A stretch of 64,000 nucleotides of DNA. It comes from QHXQ01 sp036389395 (GTDB lineage Bacteria; Acidobacteriota; Blastocatellia; Pyrinomonadales; Pyrinomonadaceae). The notes beneath the pieces are model-generated. The model ran no database searches, was not told the origin of the DNA, and saw only the letters and a program-made list of their open reading frames with translations. The first letter of the stretch is position 1; each line of letters begins with the position of its first letter. This document shows, one piece after another, positions 33,434 through 42,872 of the stretch. Both the position numbers and the translations under genes were made by a program. The DNA lies in the NCBI GenBank assembly GCA_036389395.1, contig DASVPY010000031.1, forward strand, positions 1 to 64,000, read 5' to 3'.

Positions 33434-34822
33434 ATGGTCAGGCGCATCATTGTCGGCATCATGCGGCTGGCGCTGCGCGTCTTCTTCCGGCGCATCGAGC
33501 TGGCGGGGCGCGAGCGCGTGCCGCGCGAGGGCGCGGTCATCTTCGTCGTCAACCACCCGAACGGGCTGGTCGATCCGGTCTTCGTCCTCTGCCACGCGCC
33601 GCGCCGCGTCTCCTTCCTGGCCAAAGCGCCGATCCTCCGCATCCCCGTCATCGGCTGGCTCGCGCGCCAGCTCGACGCGCTGCCCGTCTACCGCCAGCAG
33701 GACAAGGGTTCCGACACGGGGCGCAACCGCGAGACGTTCACGCTCTGCCGCGCGCTACTGAAACGCGGCGGCACGATTGCCATCTGCCCCGAAGGCGTCT
33801 CGCACAACGAGCCGCGCGTGCTGCCGCTCAAGTCGGGCACGGCGCGCATCGCTTTGGGCGTGCTCGGCGAAGACCCGCAGCTCGAACTCAAGATCGTGCC
33901 CGCCGGTCTCTACTACACGGCGAAGTCCGCGTTCCGCAGCGCGGCGCTGCTCTACTTCGGCGAGCCGCTGCGCGTCGAGCCGGTCGCGTTGGAGGCGGAC
34001 GGCGAGCCGCCGCGCGCCGCCGTGCGCGCGCTCTCCGAGCGCATCGCCGCGGCCCTGCGCGACGTGACCTTGAACGCCGAGCACGAGCAGGCGCTCAACA
34101 CGATCAGCCGCGCCGAGAAAATCTTCTCCGCCGTCGGCGAAGACGAGTCGGACGCGGAGCCGACGCTCGCGCGCGAACTCGATCTGCGCCGCCGCTTCCT
34201 CGTCGCCTACGCTTACTACTTCCAGCACGCGCCGGCCCGCCTGGCCGAACTCGAAGCGCACATCCGCGCTTACGAAGAAGAACTGCGCCAGGCGGGCGTT
34301 GACTTGGACGACCTGTCCGCGCCGGGCGTGACGGCGCGCGGCCTCGCGCGCTACTTCGCGTTGCGCGTCGTGCCGACGCTGCTGCTCGCGCCGCTCGCGC
34401 TGGCGGGCGTCGTCGTCCACTACCCGGCTTACCGGCTCACGCACTGGCTCGCGCTCAAGCTCGCGCGCACGCAGGAGGACGTGTTCGCCACCTTCAAGAT
34501 CGCGGCGGCGCTGCTGCTCTTTCCGCTGACGTGGGCGGCGTGCGCGCTCGCGTGTTGGTGGTGGCTGGGCTGGCCCGCGGCCGTGCTCGCGCTCGCGCTC
34601 GCGCCGGTCTCCGGCTTCGTGGCGATACGCTTCTTCGAGGAGTTGGATCGTTACGTCGGCGGCGGGCGCGCGCTACTCTTCTTCTTCATGCGCCGCCGCT
34701 TCTTCCAACGCCTGCTCGTCGAGCGCCGCCGCCTGCGCGACGAGATGATCGCGCTCGGCGAAGAGGCCGCGCGCGCGGGCGCGCCCGTCCTGTCGTCCGA
34801 TCAGCCGCGCGCGGCGGGTTAA
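33434..34822 (+). CDS. PlsC-like 1-acylglycerol-3-phosphate acyltransferase family protein
   Basis: A 462-residue protein from ATG 33434 (a GTG at 33392 would add 14 residues). The acyltransferase domain (about 1-200) has the catalytic NHPNGLVDP (His-x4-Asp) motif, FLAKAPILRIPVIGWLARQL, CPEGVSHNEPRVLPLKSGTARIAL and the late VPAGLYYT strand. The C-terminal half adds a helical region and two or three hydrophobic segments (TLLLAPLALAGVVVHYPAY, LLLFPLTWAACALACWWWL), longer than plain PlsC (about 240 residues). It would transfer acyl groups to a lysophospholipid or related acceptor at the inner membrane. Confidence 0.82.
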   Translation: MVRRIIVGIMRLALRVFFRRIELAGRERVPREGAVIFVVNHPNGLVDPVFVLCHAPRRVSFLAKAPILRIPVIGWLARQLDALPVYRQQDKGSDTGRNRETFTLCRALLKRGGTIAICPEGVSHNEPRVLPLKSGTARIALGVLGEDPQLELKIVPAGLYYTAKSAFRSAALLYFGEPLRVEPVALEADGEPPRAAVRALSERIAAALRDVTLNAEHEQALNTISRAEKIFSAVGEDESDAEPTLARELDLRRRFLVAYAYYFQHAPARLAELEAHIRAYEEELRQAGVDLDDLSAPGVTARGLARYFALRVVPTLLLAPLALAGVVVHYPAYRLTHWLALKLARTQEDVFATFKIAAALLLFPLTWAACALACWWWLGWPAAVLALALAPVSGFVAIRFFEELDRYVGGGRALLFFFMRRRFFQRLLVERRRLRDEMIALGEEAARAGAPVLSSDQPRAAG

Positions 34823-34946
34823 GAAAAGTGCGCGGGCGCGCGCAACCTTTGGCCCGCGCGCGCAACGCTTCGGCGGCGCGCGCGTTCTAACCGTTGACCG
34901 CCGCGCGCAAAGCTTTCCAGACGGGGCCGGCCGCCACGGAGTTTTT

Positions 34947-37900
34947 ATGAGCGAAGACGATCTCCCGCCCGACGCGACGAGCGCCTACCTGGCCGCCAAG
35001 CTCGCGCGCCTCGAACGCCTGCTCGACGAACAGGGCGCGCGCCTGCGCGCGGTCGAGCAGCAGTTGGGCCTCGCCGCGCCGCCGCGCCCGTTCGGGCAGG
35101 GGCGCGCCGCCGAGCGCCGCGACCCCTTGAACGGGCAGCACGAACCCGTGCTGCCGCCGCCCGCGCCCCGCTCCGTCACAGACGAGCCGACGCACACGCA
35201 CGCCGCGCCGCCTTCGTTCACCGCCACGACCACCGACACAGAGCACGCGGCAGCGGCCGACGAGCCGACGGCGCGCGCCTCCGTCACGGCCGACGAACCC
35301 GGCACAGCGCCGGGCGCGACGATGCCCGACTGGCGCGCGACCGAAGCGGCCCGCGAGGGCGAAGCTCGGCGGGCCGAGTATGACGGTAACGCCGATGGGC
35401 GGCGCGCCGAGCGCGAGCAAGCCGCGGGCGCGAGCGCCGACTCGGCGCGGCCTGCGGCCGGCGTTGCGGCGTCGGCGGCGGGCGCGCGTGCGCGGGTCGA
35501 TCTTGAGTCGCTCATCGGCGGGCGCTGGTTCAGTTGGCTCGGCATCATCGCCGTCATCGTCGGCGTCTCCTTCGCGCTCAAGTACGCGTTCGATCAGGGC
35601 TGGCTCGGGCCGCTCGGGCGCGTGCTCCTCGGCGGCGTCGCGGGTTGCGCGCTGCTCGCGCTCGCGGAGCGGCTGCGGCTGCGCGGCTACCAGGCTTACG
35701 CCTACGTGCTGTCGGGCGGCGGCATCGTCATCCTGTACCTGTCGGTCTACGCCGCGTTCGGCTTCTATCATCTCATCGGTCAGCCGTTCGCCTTCGCGCT
35801 CATGGCGCTCGTCACGGCGACGGCCGTCGCGCTCGCGGCGCGCTACGACGCCTACGCCATCGCCGTCCTCGGCCTCGTCGGCGGCTTCATGACGCCGAAG
35901 CTGTTGGCGACGAACGTGGACAACGAGATCGGGCTGTTCGGCTACGCGGCCCTGCTCGACGCGGGCGTGCTCGCGCTCGCCTACTTCAAACGCTGGCGCA
36001 GTTTGAACTATTTGGCGTTCGCCGCCACCTGGCTGCTCTTCGGCGGCTGGTACGCCAAGTTTTACGCCGACGCGAAGCTCGCGCCGACGCTCTTCTTCCT
36101 GACGCTCTTCTTCGTCATGTTCGCCGCGCTCGCCGTCGTCCACAACGTCGTCAAGCAGCGGCCGGCGCGCTGGTTCGACATCTCGCTCACCCTGACGAAC
36201 GCGACGCTCTACTTCGCCACGAGCTACTACCTGCTCGAAGACCACCGCCTCAACACGCCCGGCGCGTGGCAGGTGCAGGGCGCGCACGCGCTTTTGGTCG
36301 CCGCCTTCTTCGGGCTGCTCTACTTCGTCGCGCGCGCCAAGCACCCGGCGGATCGGCTGCTCACCTACACCTACGTGGGCCTCTGCGTCACCTTCCTCAC
36401 GATGGCGTTGGCGATCCAACTCGATCAGCAGTGGGTCACGATTGCGTGGGGCGTCGAGGCCTTGATGCTGACGTGGGTCGGGCTGAAGGCCGAAGAAGAC
36501 GCGCCGCGCTTCGCCGCGCTGCCCGTCTTCGCCGTCGCTTTGCTGCACTGGTTCGCGGTGGACTTTCAGGATTTCGGCTACCAGTTCGACGGCCCGGTCT
36601 TCCACCCGCTGCTCAACAAGCGCGCCGTCGCGTGCGCCGTGCTCGTTTTGGTCTGCGCCGGCACGACGTGGCTCTACCGCCGCTACGCCGACCGCGTGGA
36701 CAAGGACGACCGCGACATCCTGCGCAGCGTCTTCGCGCTCGCCGGCAACGCGCTCGCGCTCGCGCTGCTGACGGCGGACGTGAGCGACTACTTCCGCCAG
36801 GCGATCACGCGCGAGCTGGGCGCGGGCGGGACGGGCGGCGAGCTGTCGAACGCGCACCAGTTCGCGCTGACCGCGCTGGTCGCCGTCTACGCCGCGGGCG
36901 CGCTCGCGGTCGGCGTCGTGCGCCGGCTCGCGGCGCTGCGTCTGGCGGCGCTGGCCGTGCTGGTCTACCCCGTCCTGAAGGTGTTGCTGGCGGACGTGTG
37001 GTTCTACAGCGCGGCGTGGCACACGCTCGTCTTCAACTGGACGTTCGCGGGCTTCGCCGTCGTCGTGCTCGCGCTCGCGGCTTGCGTGCGCGCCTACGCG
37101 CGCGCGGGCGACGTTAACGCGCGCGAACGCCAACTCGCGCTCGGCGGCCTTTTGGCGGCCGCGAACGTCGTCGCGCTCACGGGGCTGAGCGTCGAGTTCA
37201 TGGGCTACTTCAACCGCGCGAAGGCGCTCGCGTGGGGCCTGCCTGACGCGTGGCACGAGGCGGCGCGCGTCGAGAACAACAAGCAGTTGGCCTTGAGCGC
37301 GCTGTGGACGATCTACGCCGCGGTCGCCTTCGTGCTCGGCTTGCGGCGCGGGCGACAGGCGGTGCGCGCCGGGGCGCTCGGTCTGCTCGCGCTCGCGGGT
37401 CTGAAAATCCTGCTCGTGGACGCGACCTACTACAACGCGACGTGGCACGCGCCGCTCCTGAACCAGACGGCGCTCGCCTTCGCCCTCTACGTCGCCGCGC
37501 TCTGGCTCGTCGCGCGGCTCTACGCGCGCGCGGGCGGCACGGCGGCGGCCGAGGCGGCGCGCGTCCTGCCCGTCATCACGGTCGTGGGCAACGTCTTCGC
37601 GCTCGCGGGCTTGAGCCTTGAGACGAGCGGCTACTTCGCGGCGCAGCGGCGCGCGGGCGCGGTCGCCGCGGGGCAGTTGCGCGACCTGCGTCTGGCGCAG
37701 CAGCTCGCGCTCTCGGTCTTGTGGGCGCTCTACGGCGGCGCGATGCTGGTCGTGGGTCTCGCGCGGCGCAACCGGCTGTTGCGCCTGCTCGCGCTCCTGC
37801 TGCTGGGCCTGACGACGGCGAAAGTCTTCTTCGTCGATCTGTCGTCGCTCGACAAGGTCTACCGCATCATCTCCTTCATCGTGCTCGGCGCGATCCTGCT

Positions 37901-37961
37901 GGCCGTCTCGTTCCTCTACCAGCAGCGCCAGCAACGCGCGGCCCGCGCCGAAGGCGGTTGA
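34947..37961 (+). CDS. DUF2339 family polytopic membrane protein
   Basis: A 1004-residue protein. The N-terminus has a coiled-coil helix (AYLAAKLARLERLLDEQGARLRAVEQQLG), then about 130 disordered residues. The family signature follows (LIGGRWFSWLGIIAVIVGVSFALKYAFDQGWLGP), then more than 20 hydrophobic segments with repeated units such as LALSALWTIYAAVAFVLGLRRG and LLGLTTAKVFFVDLSSLDKVYRIISF. DUF2339 proteins are large bacterial membrane proteins of unknown role, sometimes tied to the cell envelope. The 120 bases before it are GC-rich and hold no feature I can name. Confidence 0.85.
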   Translation: MSEDDLPPDATSAYLAAKLARLERLLDEQGARLRAVEQQLGLAAPPRPFGQGRAAERRDPLNGQHEPVLPPPAPRSVTDEPTHTHAAPPSFTATTTDTEHAAAADEPTARASVTADEPGTAPGATMPDWRATEAAREGEARRAEYDGNADGRRAEREQAAGASADSARPAAGVAASAAGARARVDLESLIGGRWFSWLGIIAVIVGVSFALKYAFDQGWLGPLGRVLLGGVAGCALLALAERLRLRGYQAYAYVLSGGGIVILYLSVYAAFGFYHLIGQPFAFALMALVTATAVALAARYDAYAIAVLGLVGGFMTPKLLATNVDNEIGLFGYAALLDAGVLALAYFKRWRSLNYLAFAATWLLFGGWYAKFYADAKLAPTLFFLTLFFVMFAALAVVHNVVKQRPARWFDISLTLTNATLYFATSYYLLEDHRLNTPGAWQVQGAHALLVAAFFGLLYFVARAKHPADRLLTYTYVGLCVTFLTMALAIQLDQQWVTIAWGVEALMLTWVGLKAEEDAPRFAALPVFAVALLHWFAVDFQDFGYQFDGPVFHPLLNKRAVACAVLVLVCAGTTWLYRRYADRVDKDDRDILRSVFALAGNALALALLTADVSDYFRQAITRELGAGGTGGELSNAHQFALTALVAVYAAGALAVGVVRRLAALRLAALAVLVYPVLKVLLADVWFYSAAWHTLVFNWTFAGFAVVVLALAACVRAYARAGDVNARERQLALGGLLAAANVVALTGLSVEFMGYFNRAKALAWGLPDAWHEAARVENNKQLALSALWTIYAAVAFVLGLRRGRQAVRAGALGLLALAGLKILLVDATYYNATWHAPLLNQTALAFALYVAALWLVARLYARAGGTAAAEAARVLPVITVVGNVFALAGLSLETSGYFAAQRRAGAVAAGQLRDLRLAQQLALSVLWALYGGAMLVVGLARRNRLLRLLALLLLGLTTAKVFFVDLSSLDKVYRIISFIVLGAILLAVSFLYQQRQQRAARAEGG

Positions 37962-38004
37962 CGGCCGCGAGACTTATTCTTAAGGACACGGGGTAACACT
38001 AGCG

Positions 38005-38505
38005 ATGTATAAATGGACTGTGCTCTGTGCCGTGCTCGGCGCGGCCCTGCTCGTGCCGGCCGGGCGCGGCCTAAGCGCGCAGGAACCCGCGCCGACGCCG
38101 AGACCCAGTACGCGCTGCCGGCCCGTCGAGCGCCCGGCCAAATGCACGCGGGCCGGCGAGACCAACACGCCGCCCGAACTGGAACTCAAGGTCGCGGAGC
38201 GGCAGATCACGCTCGCCTGTCCGTCGGGCGACGCGCCGCAGAGTTGCACGCCGAGCGCCGGTCAGCAGTTGCCGGTGCGGGTCAGCGCGACGGACGCCGA
38301 CGGCGACGAGTTGCGTTACAGCTACTCTGTGACGGGCGGGCGTCTCAGCGCCGACGGGGCGGCGGCCACCTGGGACTTGACGGGTCTGCGCCCCGGCACG
38401 TACACGGTCACGGCCGAGGTGGACGACACTTGCGGCTGCGTCTCGTTCGCCTCCACGACGGTGACGGTGGCGACCTGCGCGGACTGCGCCGCGCCCGCGC
38501 GTTGA
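38005..38505 (+). CDS. secreted protein with one PKD/cadherin-like domain
   Basis: A 166-residue protein with a signal peptide (VLCAVLGAALLVPAGRGLSAQ). The mature part has a Pro/Arg linker with two Cys, then one beta-sandwich domain. Its phrases are VRVSATDADGDELRYSYSVTGGRL and DLTGLRPGTYTVTAEVDDTCGC, typical of PKD- or cadherin-like folds. Six further Cys (CPSGDAPQSC, CGC, CADC) suggest disulfides outside the cytoplasm. The substrate or partner is unknown. Confidence 0.75.
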   Translation: MYKWTVLCAVLGAALLVPAGRGLSAQEPAPTPRPSTRCRPVERPAKCTRAGETNTPPELELKVAERQITLACPSGDAPQSCTPSAGQQLPVRVSATDADGDELRYSYSVTGGRLSADGAAATWDLTGLRPGTYTVTAEVDDTCGCVSFASTTVTVATCADCAAPAR

Positions 38506-38560
38506 CTGAAGCGGCGGCTGGCCGGGTGCGCCCGCGGCGGCGAAACCGGAGAGACTAGGG

Positions 38561-39106
38561 GTGGCGCTCTCGGACTATCACTTCGTCTCGCGCTGGCGCG
38601 TCGAGGGGACGTGTCAGGAGGTGGCGGACATCATCGCCGACGTGGAGTCGCTGCCGCGCTGGTGGCCGTCCGTGTATCTGGCGCTTGAGGTGATCGAGCC
38701 GGGGGGCGCGCGGGGCGTCGGCAAGGTCGTGAGTCTGTGGACGAAGGGCTGGCTGCCGTACACGCTGCGCTGGCGCTTCCGCGTCGCCGAGTCGCGTCAC
38801 CCCTACGGCTCGACCATCGAGGCGCTCGGCGACTTCGACGGGCGCGGCGTCTGGACGTTCGCGCAAGCCGGCCCCGAAGTGGACATCACCTACGACTGGC
38901 GCATACGCACGCACAAGCCGCTCCTGAACGCGCTCTCGTTCCTGCTCAAGCCCGCCTTCGCCGCCAACCACCGCTGGGCCATGGCGCGGGGCGAAGAGAG
39001 CCTCAAGCTCGAACTCCTGCGCCGCCGCGCCCGCACGGAAGAGGAACGCGCAAGCATCCCTCAGCCGCCGCCGCCCACCTTCCCGCACAACCGTTCCCGG
39101 CGTTAG
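38561..39106 (+). CDS. SRPBCC-family (START/polyketide-cyclase-like) protein
   Basis: A 181-residue protein starting at GTG 38561. The helix-grip pattern is clear: YHFVSRWRVEGTCQEVADIIADVESLPRWWP at the N-terminus, then antiparallel strands (VGKVVSLWTKGWLPYTLRWRFRV, GVWTFAQAGPEVDITYDWRI), then a long C-terminal helix. These proteins bind hydrophobic ligands in a deep pocket. The ligand is unknown. It lies 55 bases after the secreted PKD-like gene, but a shared function is not evident. Confidence 0.75.
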   Translation: MALSDYHFVSRWRVEGTCQEVADIIADVESLPRWWPSVYLALEVIEPGGARGVGKVVSLWTKGWLPYTLRWRFRVAESRHPYGSTIEALGDFDGRGVWTFAQAGPEVDITYDWRIRTHKPLLNALSFLLKPAFAANHRWAMARGEESLKLELLRRRARTEEERASIPQPPPPTFPHNRSRR

Positions 39107-39235
39107 GAACAAGCCCGCACCGCGCGGAGACCCGACACCGCGCGCGGGCCGAAATATTTCGCCGCCGCTTGCCATTACTGTGTGGACACTCGGCCTTGAG
39201 CGTAGCGCAGCGACTCCCAAGCAGGAAGAAGTGGA

Positions 39236-39264
39236 TTGACAGACGCGCGTGCTTGGCGTAGGCT
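39236..39264 (+). promoter_or_regulatory. sigma-70-type promoter
   Basis: TTGACA (39236-39241), a 17-base spacer and TAGGCT (39259-39264). It is 123 bases before the next start codon; the 280-base spacer holds nothing else I recognise. Confidence 0.55.
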
Positions 39265-39387
39265 GCGCGCGTTCTACCAGTTCAGGCTACCGCACGCTTA
39301 ACCAGGCGTCGCACCACCGGCCCAATCACTCCTCAATCCGCTCCGCTCAGGGTGTAGGCTGCGACGCTAGCGCTAAAGGAGACTCCC

Positions 39388-40794
39388 ATGGCTTCTGCGA
39401 AACACAGGAAGTGGAACACAAGGCGGCGACTCGTCATGGCTTTCGTCTGCCCGGCCCTGCTGCTGCTCGTCAGTTCGGTCTGCGCGGCGCAGACGGTCAC
39501 GCCGTCGCCCGCCGTCATTACCGATGCGGCCAATCCGCCGGCCGTCACGCTGACTATCAAGAAAGATGGCGGAGCCAATGACGTTGATCTTGCCGGTAAG
39601 GTGCGTAAGGTCAAGGTGGGCGACACGACGCTGAATGTTAAGAGTGACGCGCAGGGGAACATCCCTTTTACCCCGCCCAAGAACCTCTCCGGGGCGCAGT
39701 CGGTGCAACTGCTCGATGACGCGGGCAAGCCGGTCAACGACGGCGCGGGCAAGCCGCTGCAAGGACAACTCACGTATCCGAGCGGAAGTGGCCCGAGTGC
39801 GTCCCCTACTCAGACTCCCAGTCCCGCTCCGGGCGGGGTACAACTCGACACCAAGCCTGCTACTGGAAGCTGGCTCTCCCTACTCCTCGGCATCCCGGTC
39901 CTCATCCGCTTCCCGCTCCCCGGCGGCGACTCGCCCCTCATCGGCATCGCGTTCCTCATCGTGTTGGGGACGTTCGTCTACACCATCGCGCGAAGCATTT
40001 TGCGCTCGCGCGCAACGTTCCGCAGTCCGCTCGGGCTGCCGGTCGGCTCCTTCAGAGCCATCATCGCCTATACGCTTGTTGCGTTCCTAGGCTTCTACGT
40101 TCTGAAGAGCGTTTTAAACAACAACGCTGACCTCAAGCTGCCGGAAGCCCTGCTCGGCATCGTCGCGACCGTCATCGGCTTTTACTTCGGGACGCGCTCC
40201 AACGAGGGCGGCAGTGCGGACGCCGATTCCGGCATCGTGCGCGGCGTCGTGCGTAAGGACGGGAGTCCGGCGGTCGGCGCGGAGGTCAAGTTCAAACTCG
40301 CGGACGGCAAGGTGCCGTACACCCGCATCACGGACGTGGACGGGCGGTTCGTCTTGGAGGGCGCGAAATCGGGCAAGTACGAGGTGAGCGCGACGGCGGC
40401 CGGCGCGTCGGCCAAGCAGGACATCACCGTCACCGAAGGCTCGGATCAGGAGATCGCGCTCGCCCTCAAGGGCGCGGCCACGGGCGGCGGGCAAGGCGGC
40501 GGCGAGACGGCGACCGGTAGCATACAGGGCACGGTGAAGCTGCCGGGTGGTAAAGGCCCCGCCGCGGGGGCCAACGTCGTGTTGTCGCTGGAGGGCGTGG
40601 ATAAGGGCACGGCGCAGACGGACAAGAACGGCAAGTTCACAGTCGGCAGCAAACTCGCGGACGGTGATTACGATGTTGCGGCCACGTTAACGAGCAACAC
40701 GCCGGGCGAGAAACCGGCCACCGCCAAGACAAAGGTGACGGTGAAGGCGGGGGCGGCACCGGCCGTCGAGTTGACGCTGACGACCACGCCCTAG
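39388..40794 (+). CDS. membrane protein with two carboxypeptidase-regulatory-like domains
   Basis: A 468-residue protein with AAAGGAG before the ATG. A signal peptide (to about residue 33) is followed by an extracytoplasmic Ig-like domain and a Ser/Pro linker. Three or four hydrophobic segments lie between residues ~165 and 265 (LLLGIPVLIRFPL, IGIAFLIVLGTFVYTIA, AIIAYTLVAFLGFYVL, LLGIVATVIGFYFG). Two CarboxypepD_reg-like beta-sandwich domains follow (IVRGVVRKDGSPAVGAEVKF and SIQGTVKLPGGKGPAAGANV). Such domains usually mediate binding, and the pattern is common in Acidobacteriota and Bacteroidota. Function unknown. Confidence 0.7.
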   Translation: MASAKHRKWNTRRRLVMAFVCPALLLLVSSVCAAQTVTPSPAVITDAANPPAVTLTIKKDGGANDVDLAGKVRKVKVGDTTLNVKSDAQGNIPFTPPKNLSGAQSVQLLDDAGKPVNDGAGKPLQGQLTYPSGSGPSASPTQTPSPAPGGVQLDTKPATGSWLSLLLGIPVLIRFPLPGGDSPLIGIAFLIVLGTFVYTIARSILRSRATFRSPLGLPVGSFRAIIAYTLVAFLGFYVLKSVLNNNADLKLPEALLGIVATVIGFYFGTRSNEGGSADADSGIVRGVVRKDGSPAVGAEVKFKLADGKVPYTRITDVDGRFVLEGAKSGKYEVSATAAGASAKQDITVTEGSDQEIALALKGAATGGGQGGGETATGSIQGTVKLPGGKGPAAGANVVLSLEGVDKGTAQTDKNGKFTVGSKLADGDYDVAATLTSNTPGEKPATAKTKVTVKAGAAPAVELTLTTTP

Positions 40795-40837
40795 CCTGAG
40801 ACCAGGCGACGAGCGGCGACTGCGGGCCGCTTAAGCT

Positions 40838-41197
40838 TTAATCCTGGCCGGCTGTCGGCGCGTCGCCCGCGCGTTCGGCACCGGCCGGCGGTCTAGTGAG
40901 GCGGCCCGCGAGCATGAGGGCGAGCATCTTGTAGTCGCCCATGAACGACCAGAGCGGGTGCTTGAACGTGGCGGGGCGGTTGTGCTCGACGAAGAAGTGG
41001 CCGACCCACGCCGCGCCGTAGCCGACCAGGAGCGGCAGCGGCAGCCACGCCCACTTGCGCCCGACGACGAGCGCGACGAGCAGCGCCGTGCTCGCCAGCG
41101 TGCCCGCGGCGTGCAGCGCGCGCGTCCCCCGGCGGCTGTGCTCGGCCAGGTAGTACGGCCAAAACTCTGCGAAGCTGCGGAACTCTCCCGTCGGCAT
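40838..41197 (-). CDS. Mpo1/DUF962-like membrane protein
   Basis: A 119-residue protein. The start FRSFAEFWPYYLAEHSRRGTRALHAAGT matches the DUF962/Mpo1 family, with conserved His residues in EHS and LHAAGT, and later GHFFVEHNRPATFKHPLWSFMGDYKM. Two or three hydrophobic segments lie between. In yeast Mpo1 is an iron-dependent dioxygenase that shortens 2-hydroxy fatty acids. The bacterial role is assumed to be similar, and the conserved His set is visible. ATG 41197 was chosen; a TTG at 41257 would overlap the neighbouring gene. Confidence 0.8.
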   Translation of the reverse strand: MPTGEFRSFAEFWPYYLAEHSRRGTRALHAAGTLASTALLVALVVGRKWAWLPLPLLVGYGAAWVGHFFVEHNRPATFKHPLWSFMGDYKMLALMLAGRLTRPPAGAERAGDAPTAGQD

Positions 41198-41225
41198 CTC
41201 GGCGCTCGCCCCTCCACGGCAGTCG

Positions 41226-41528
41226 TCAGTTGCGCCCCTCGCGGAAGTAGCGGTCAACGACGGCGATCAGATTCCTCAGATTCTCGTCCGTCTTCTTCAC
41301 ATTCTCTTCCGTTTTCTTCACGTTCTCTTCCGTCCGCACCTGCGAATCAACGAGCGCCGAAATCCGCTCGTCTATGTCATCCACGCGCTTGTCCGTAGCT
41401 TCAAAACGGTCGAGCGTCGCCTTAGCCAAACGGGCCACAATATCTTCAAGCTGCCCGAGCTTAGCGGCGAACTGGGCCTGCTGCTCGACAATAAACTCCG
41501 CTATCTTTTCAAAATCTTTGTCCGACAT
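41226..41528 (-). CDS. small coiled-coil protein (100 aa)
   Basis: A fully helical, heptad-rich protein (ATLDRFEATDKRVDDIDERISALVDSQ) with a repeated KKTEENVKKTDENL segment near the C-terminus. No membrane segment or domain is recognised. GGAGAGG lies 9 bases before ATG 41528; ATG 41537 is possible. It is just upstream of the Mpo1-like gene on the same strand and may share its transcript. Confidence 0.65.
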   Translation of the reverse strand: MSDKDFEKIAEFIVEQQAQFAAKLGQLEDIVARLAKATLDRFEATDKRVDDIDERISALVDSQVRTEENVKKTEENVKKTDENLRNLIAVVDRYFREGRN

Positions 41529-41607
41529 GGAACCCATCCTCTCCGATTACCTTTAGCCTGGGCCGGGAAAGTTTTAAGGTCACGCCAAGCGCGAGCAAAC
41601 TCATCTC

Positions 41608-42735
41608 CTACTCCTCTTCGCCCGCGAAGAGGCGCTCGTAGTCTTCCATGCTCGTCGGCTCGACGCGGGCGAGGCGCAGGTTCTCTTCGACGTGCGCGGG
41701 GCGGCTCATGCCGACGAGCGCCGTGGTGATGCCCGGCGTGGAGCGCGTGAACTGGAGCGCGGTCAGCGCGTCGGTGGCGAGTGAGCCGAGCGGGGCGCGT
41801 ACGTGTTCGGGCAGGTCGCGGGCCGCGCGCCCTTGCAGCAGCGACGCACTCGCCATCACGGTCACGCCCAGGGCCCGCGCCGCTTCGAGCATGGACACCT
41901 CCGCGCCCTGGAACGTCTGGTTCGTCTCGGTCAGCGCCTCCGGCATACCGAGGTTGAAGGGCAACTGCACGAAGCGGAAGTGGTGCTCCGCGCCGCCCGC
42001 CTCGCGCGCCAACTCCACGATGCGTTCGAGCGAGTGATAGCCGCGCGCCTTGGGCGCGACGCGGAAGCCGTTCCACGTCGCCACGCCGTAGGCGCGGATG
42101 TGCCCCGCGGCCGCCGCCCGCTCAAGCTCCTCGAAGGCGGCCCGCAGACGCGTCTCAAACTCCGCGCGCGTCACCACCTGAAGCTGCGTCTCCGGGTTGT
42201 GCACGTAGTACACGTCCACGGTCTCGACGCCCAGGTTGCGCCGCGACTGTTCGAGTTGGTGCGCGAGGTAGCGCGGCGTCATGCAGTGGCTGCCCGCGAC
42301 GAAGTCCGCGAACTCCGTCACGCCCGGCTCGACGAACGTCTCTTCGACGTAGCGGCGCACGCCCTCCTGCCCGCGCGGCGGCGCGCCGTCGAACGGCAAA
42401 TAGCCGCCCTTCGTGCAGAGCAGCAGCTCGTCGCGCCGCGCCGCGCCGCCGTCGAGCAACTGCCGGAGCGCCGCGCCGATGGCCCGCTCGCTGCGCTGGA
42501 AGCGGTAATTGACGGCGGTGTCTATCACGTTCACGCCCAGGGCGACCGCGCGCGTGATGGACTCGACGTAGCTGCGGTCGGTCGGCTCGTCGGGCGGGCC
42601 CAGGTACGTGCCCAGCCCGACGGACGAGAGCCACAGGTGCTCCTCGTAGCGGAAGTGGTTCTCCGCGACCGTCGCGCGCAGACGCGCCTTGTAGCGCGCC
42701 GTCCCCTCCGTCGTCGCGTAGCCGGCGATGCTCAT
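41608..42735 (-). CDS. aldo/keto reductase family protein
   Basis: A 375-residue protein with GGAG 5 bases before ATG 42735. The TIM-barrel signatures are present: LGTYLGPPDE near the start, GVNVIDTAVNYRFQRSERAIGAAL (catalytic Asp and Tyr), ELLLCTKGGYLPF (Lys), VDVYYVHNPETQ (His), and the NADP-binding SLLQGRA and ALVGMSRPAHVEENLR segments. These enzymes reduce carbonyls with NADPH; the substrate is not evident. The length is somewhat over the usual 320 because of an insertion around residues 100-130. Confidence 0.85.
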   Translation of the reverse strand: MSIAGYATTEGTARYKARLRATVAENHFRYEEHLWLSSVGLGTYLGPPDEPTDRSYVESITRAVALGVNVIDTAVNYRFQRSERAIGAALRQLLDGGAARRDELLLCTKGGYLPFDGAPPRGQEGVRRYVEETFVEPGVTEFADFVAGSHCMTPRYLAHQLEQSRRNLGVETVDVYYVHNPETQLQVVTRAEFETRLRAAFEELERAAAAGHIRAYGVATWNGFRVAPKARGYHSLERIVELAREAGGAEHHFRFVQLPFNLGMPEALTETNQTFQGAEVSMLEAARALGVTVMASASLLQGRAARDLPEHVRAPLGSLATDALTALQFTRSTPGITTALVGMSRPAHVEENLRLARVEPTSMEDYERLFAGEEE

Positions 42736-42872
42736 AAGTTCTCCGGTGTCAGTCTTCTCTGCGGCCCTTGCGTGGCGAGAATATAAGCGCGCGCGGCGTC
42801 GGACGGCAAGCGCGCTTCGCCGCCGGGCGCGCGGTGTGATAGGTTGACGGCCACGAGAACTTCCGCGAGCTT

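Noticed and set aside
34887..37934. 1015-residue minus-strand open frame opposite the DUF2339 gene
   Set aside because: Composition is Arg/Glu/Val-biased with no motif; it mirrors codon positions of the real gene.
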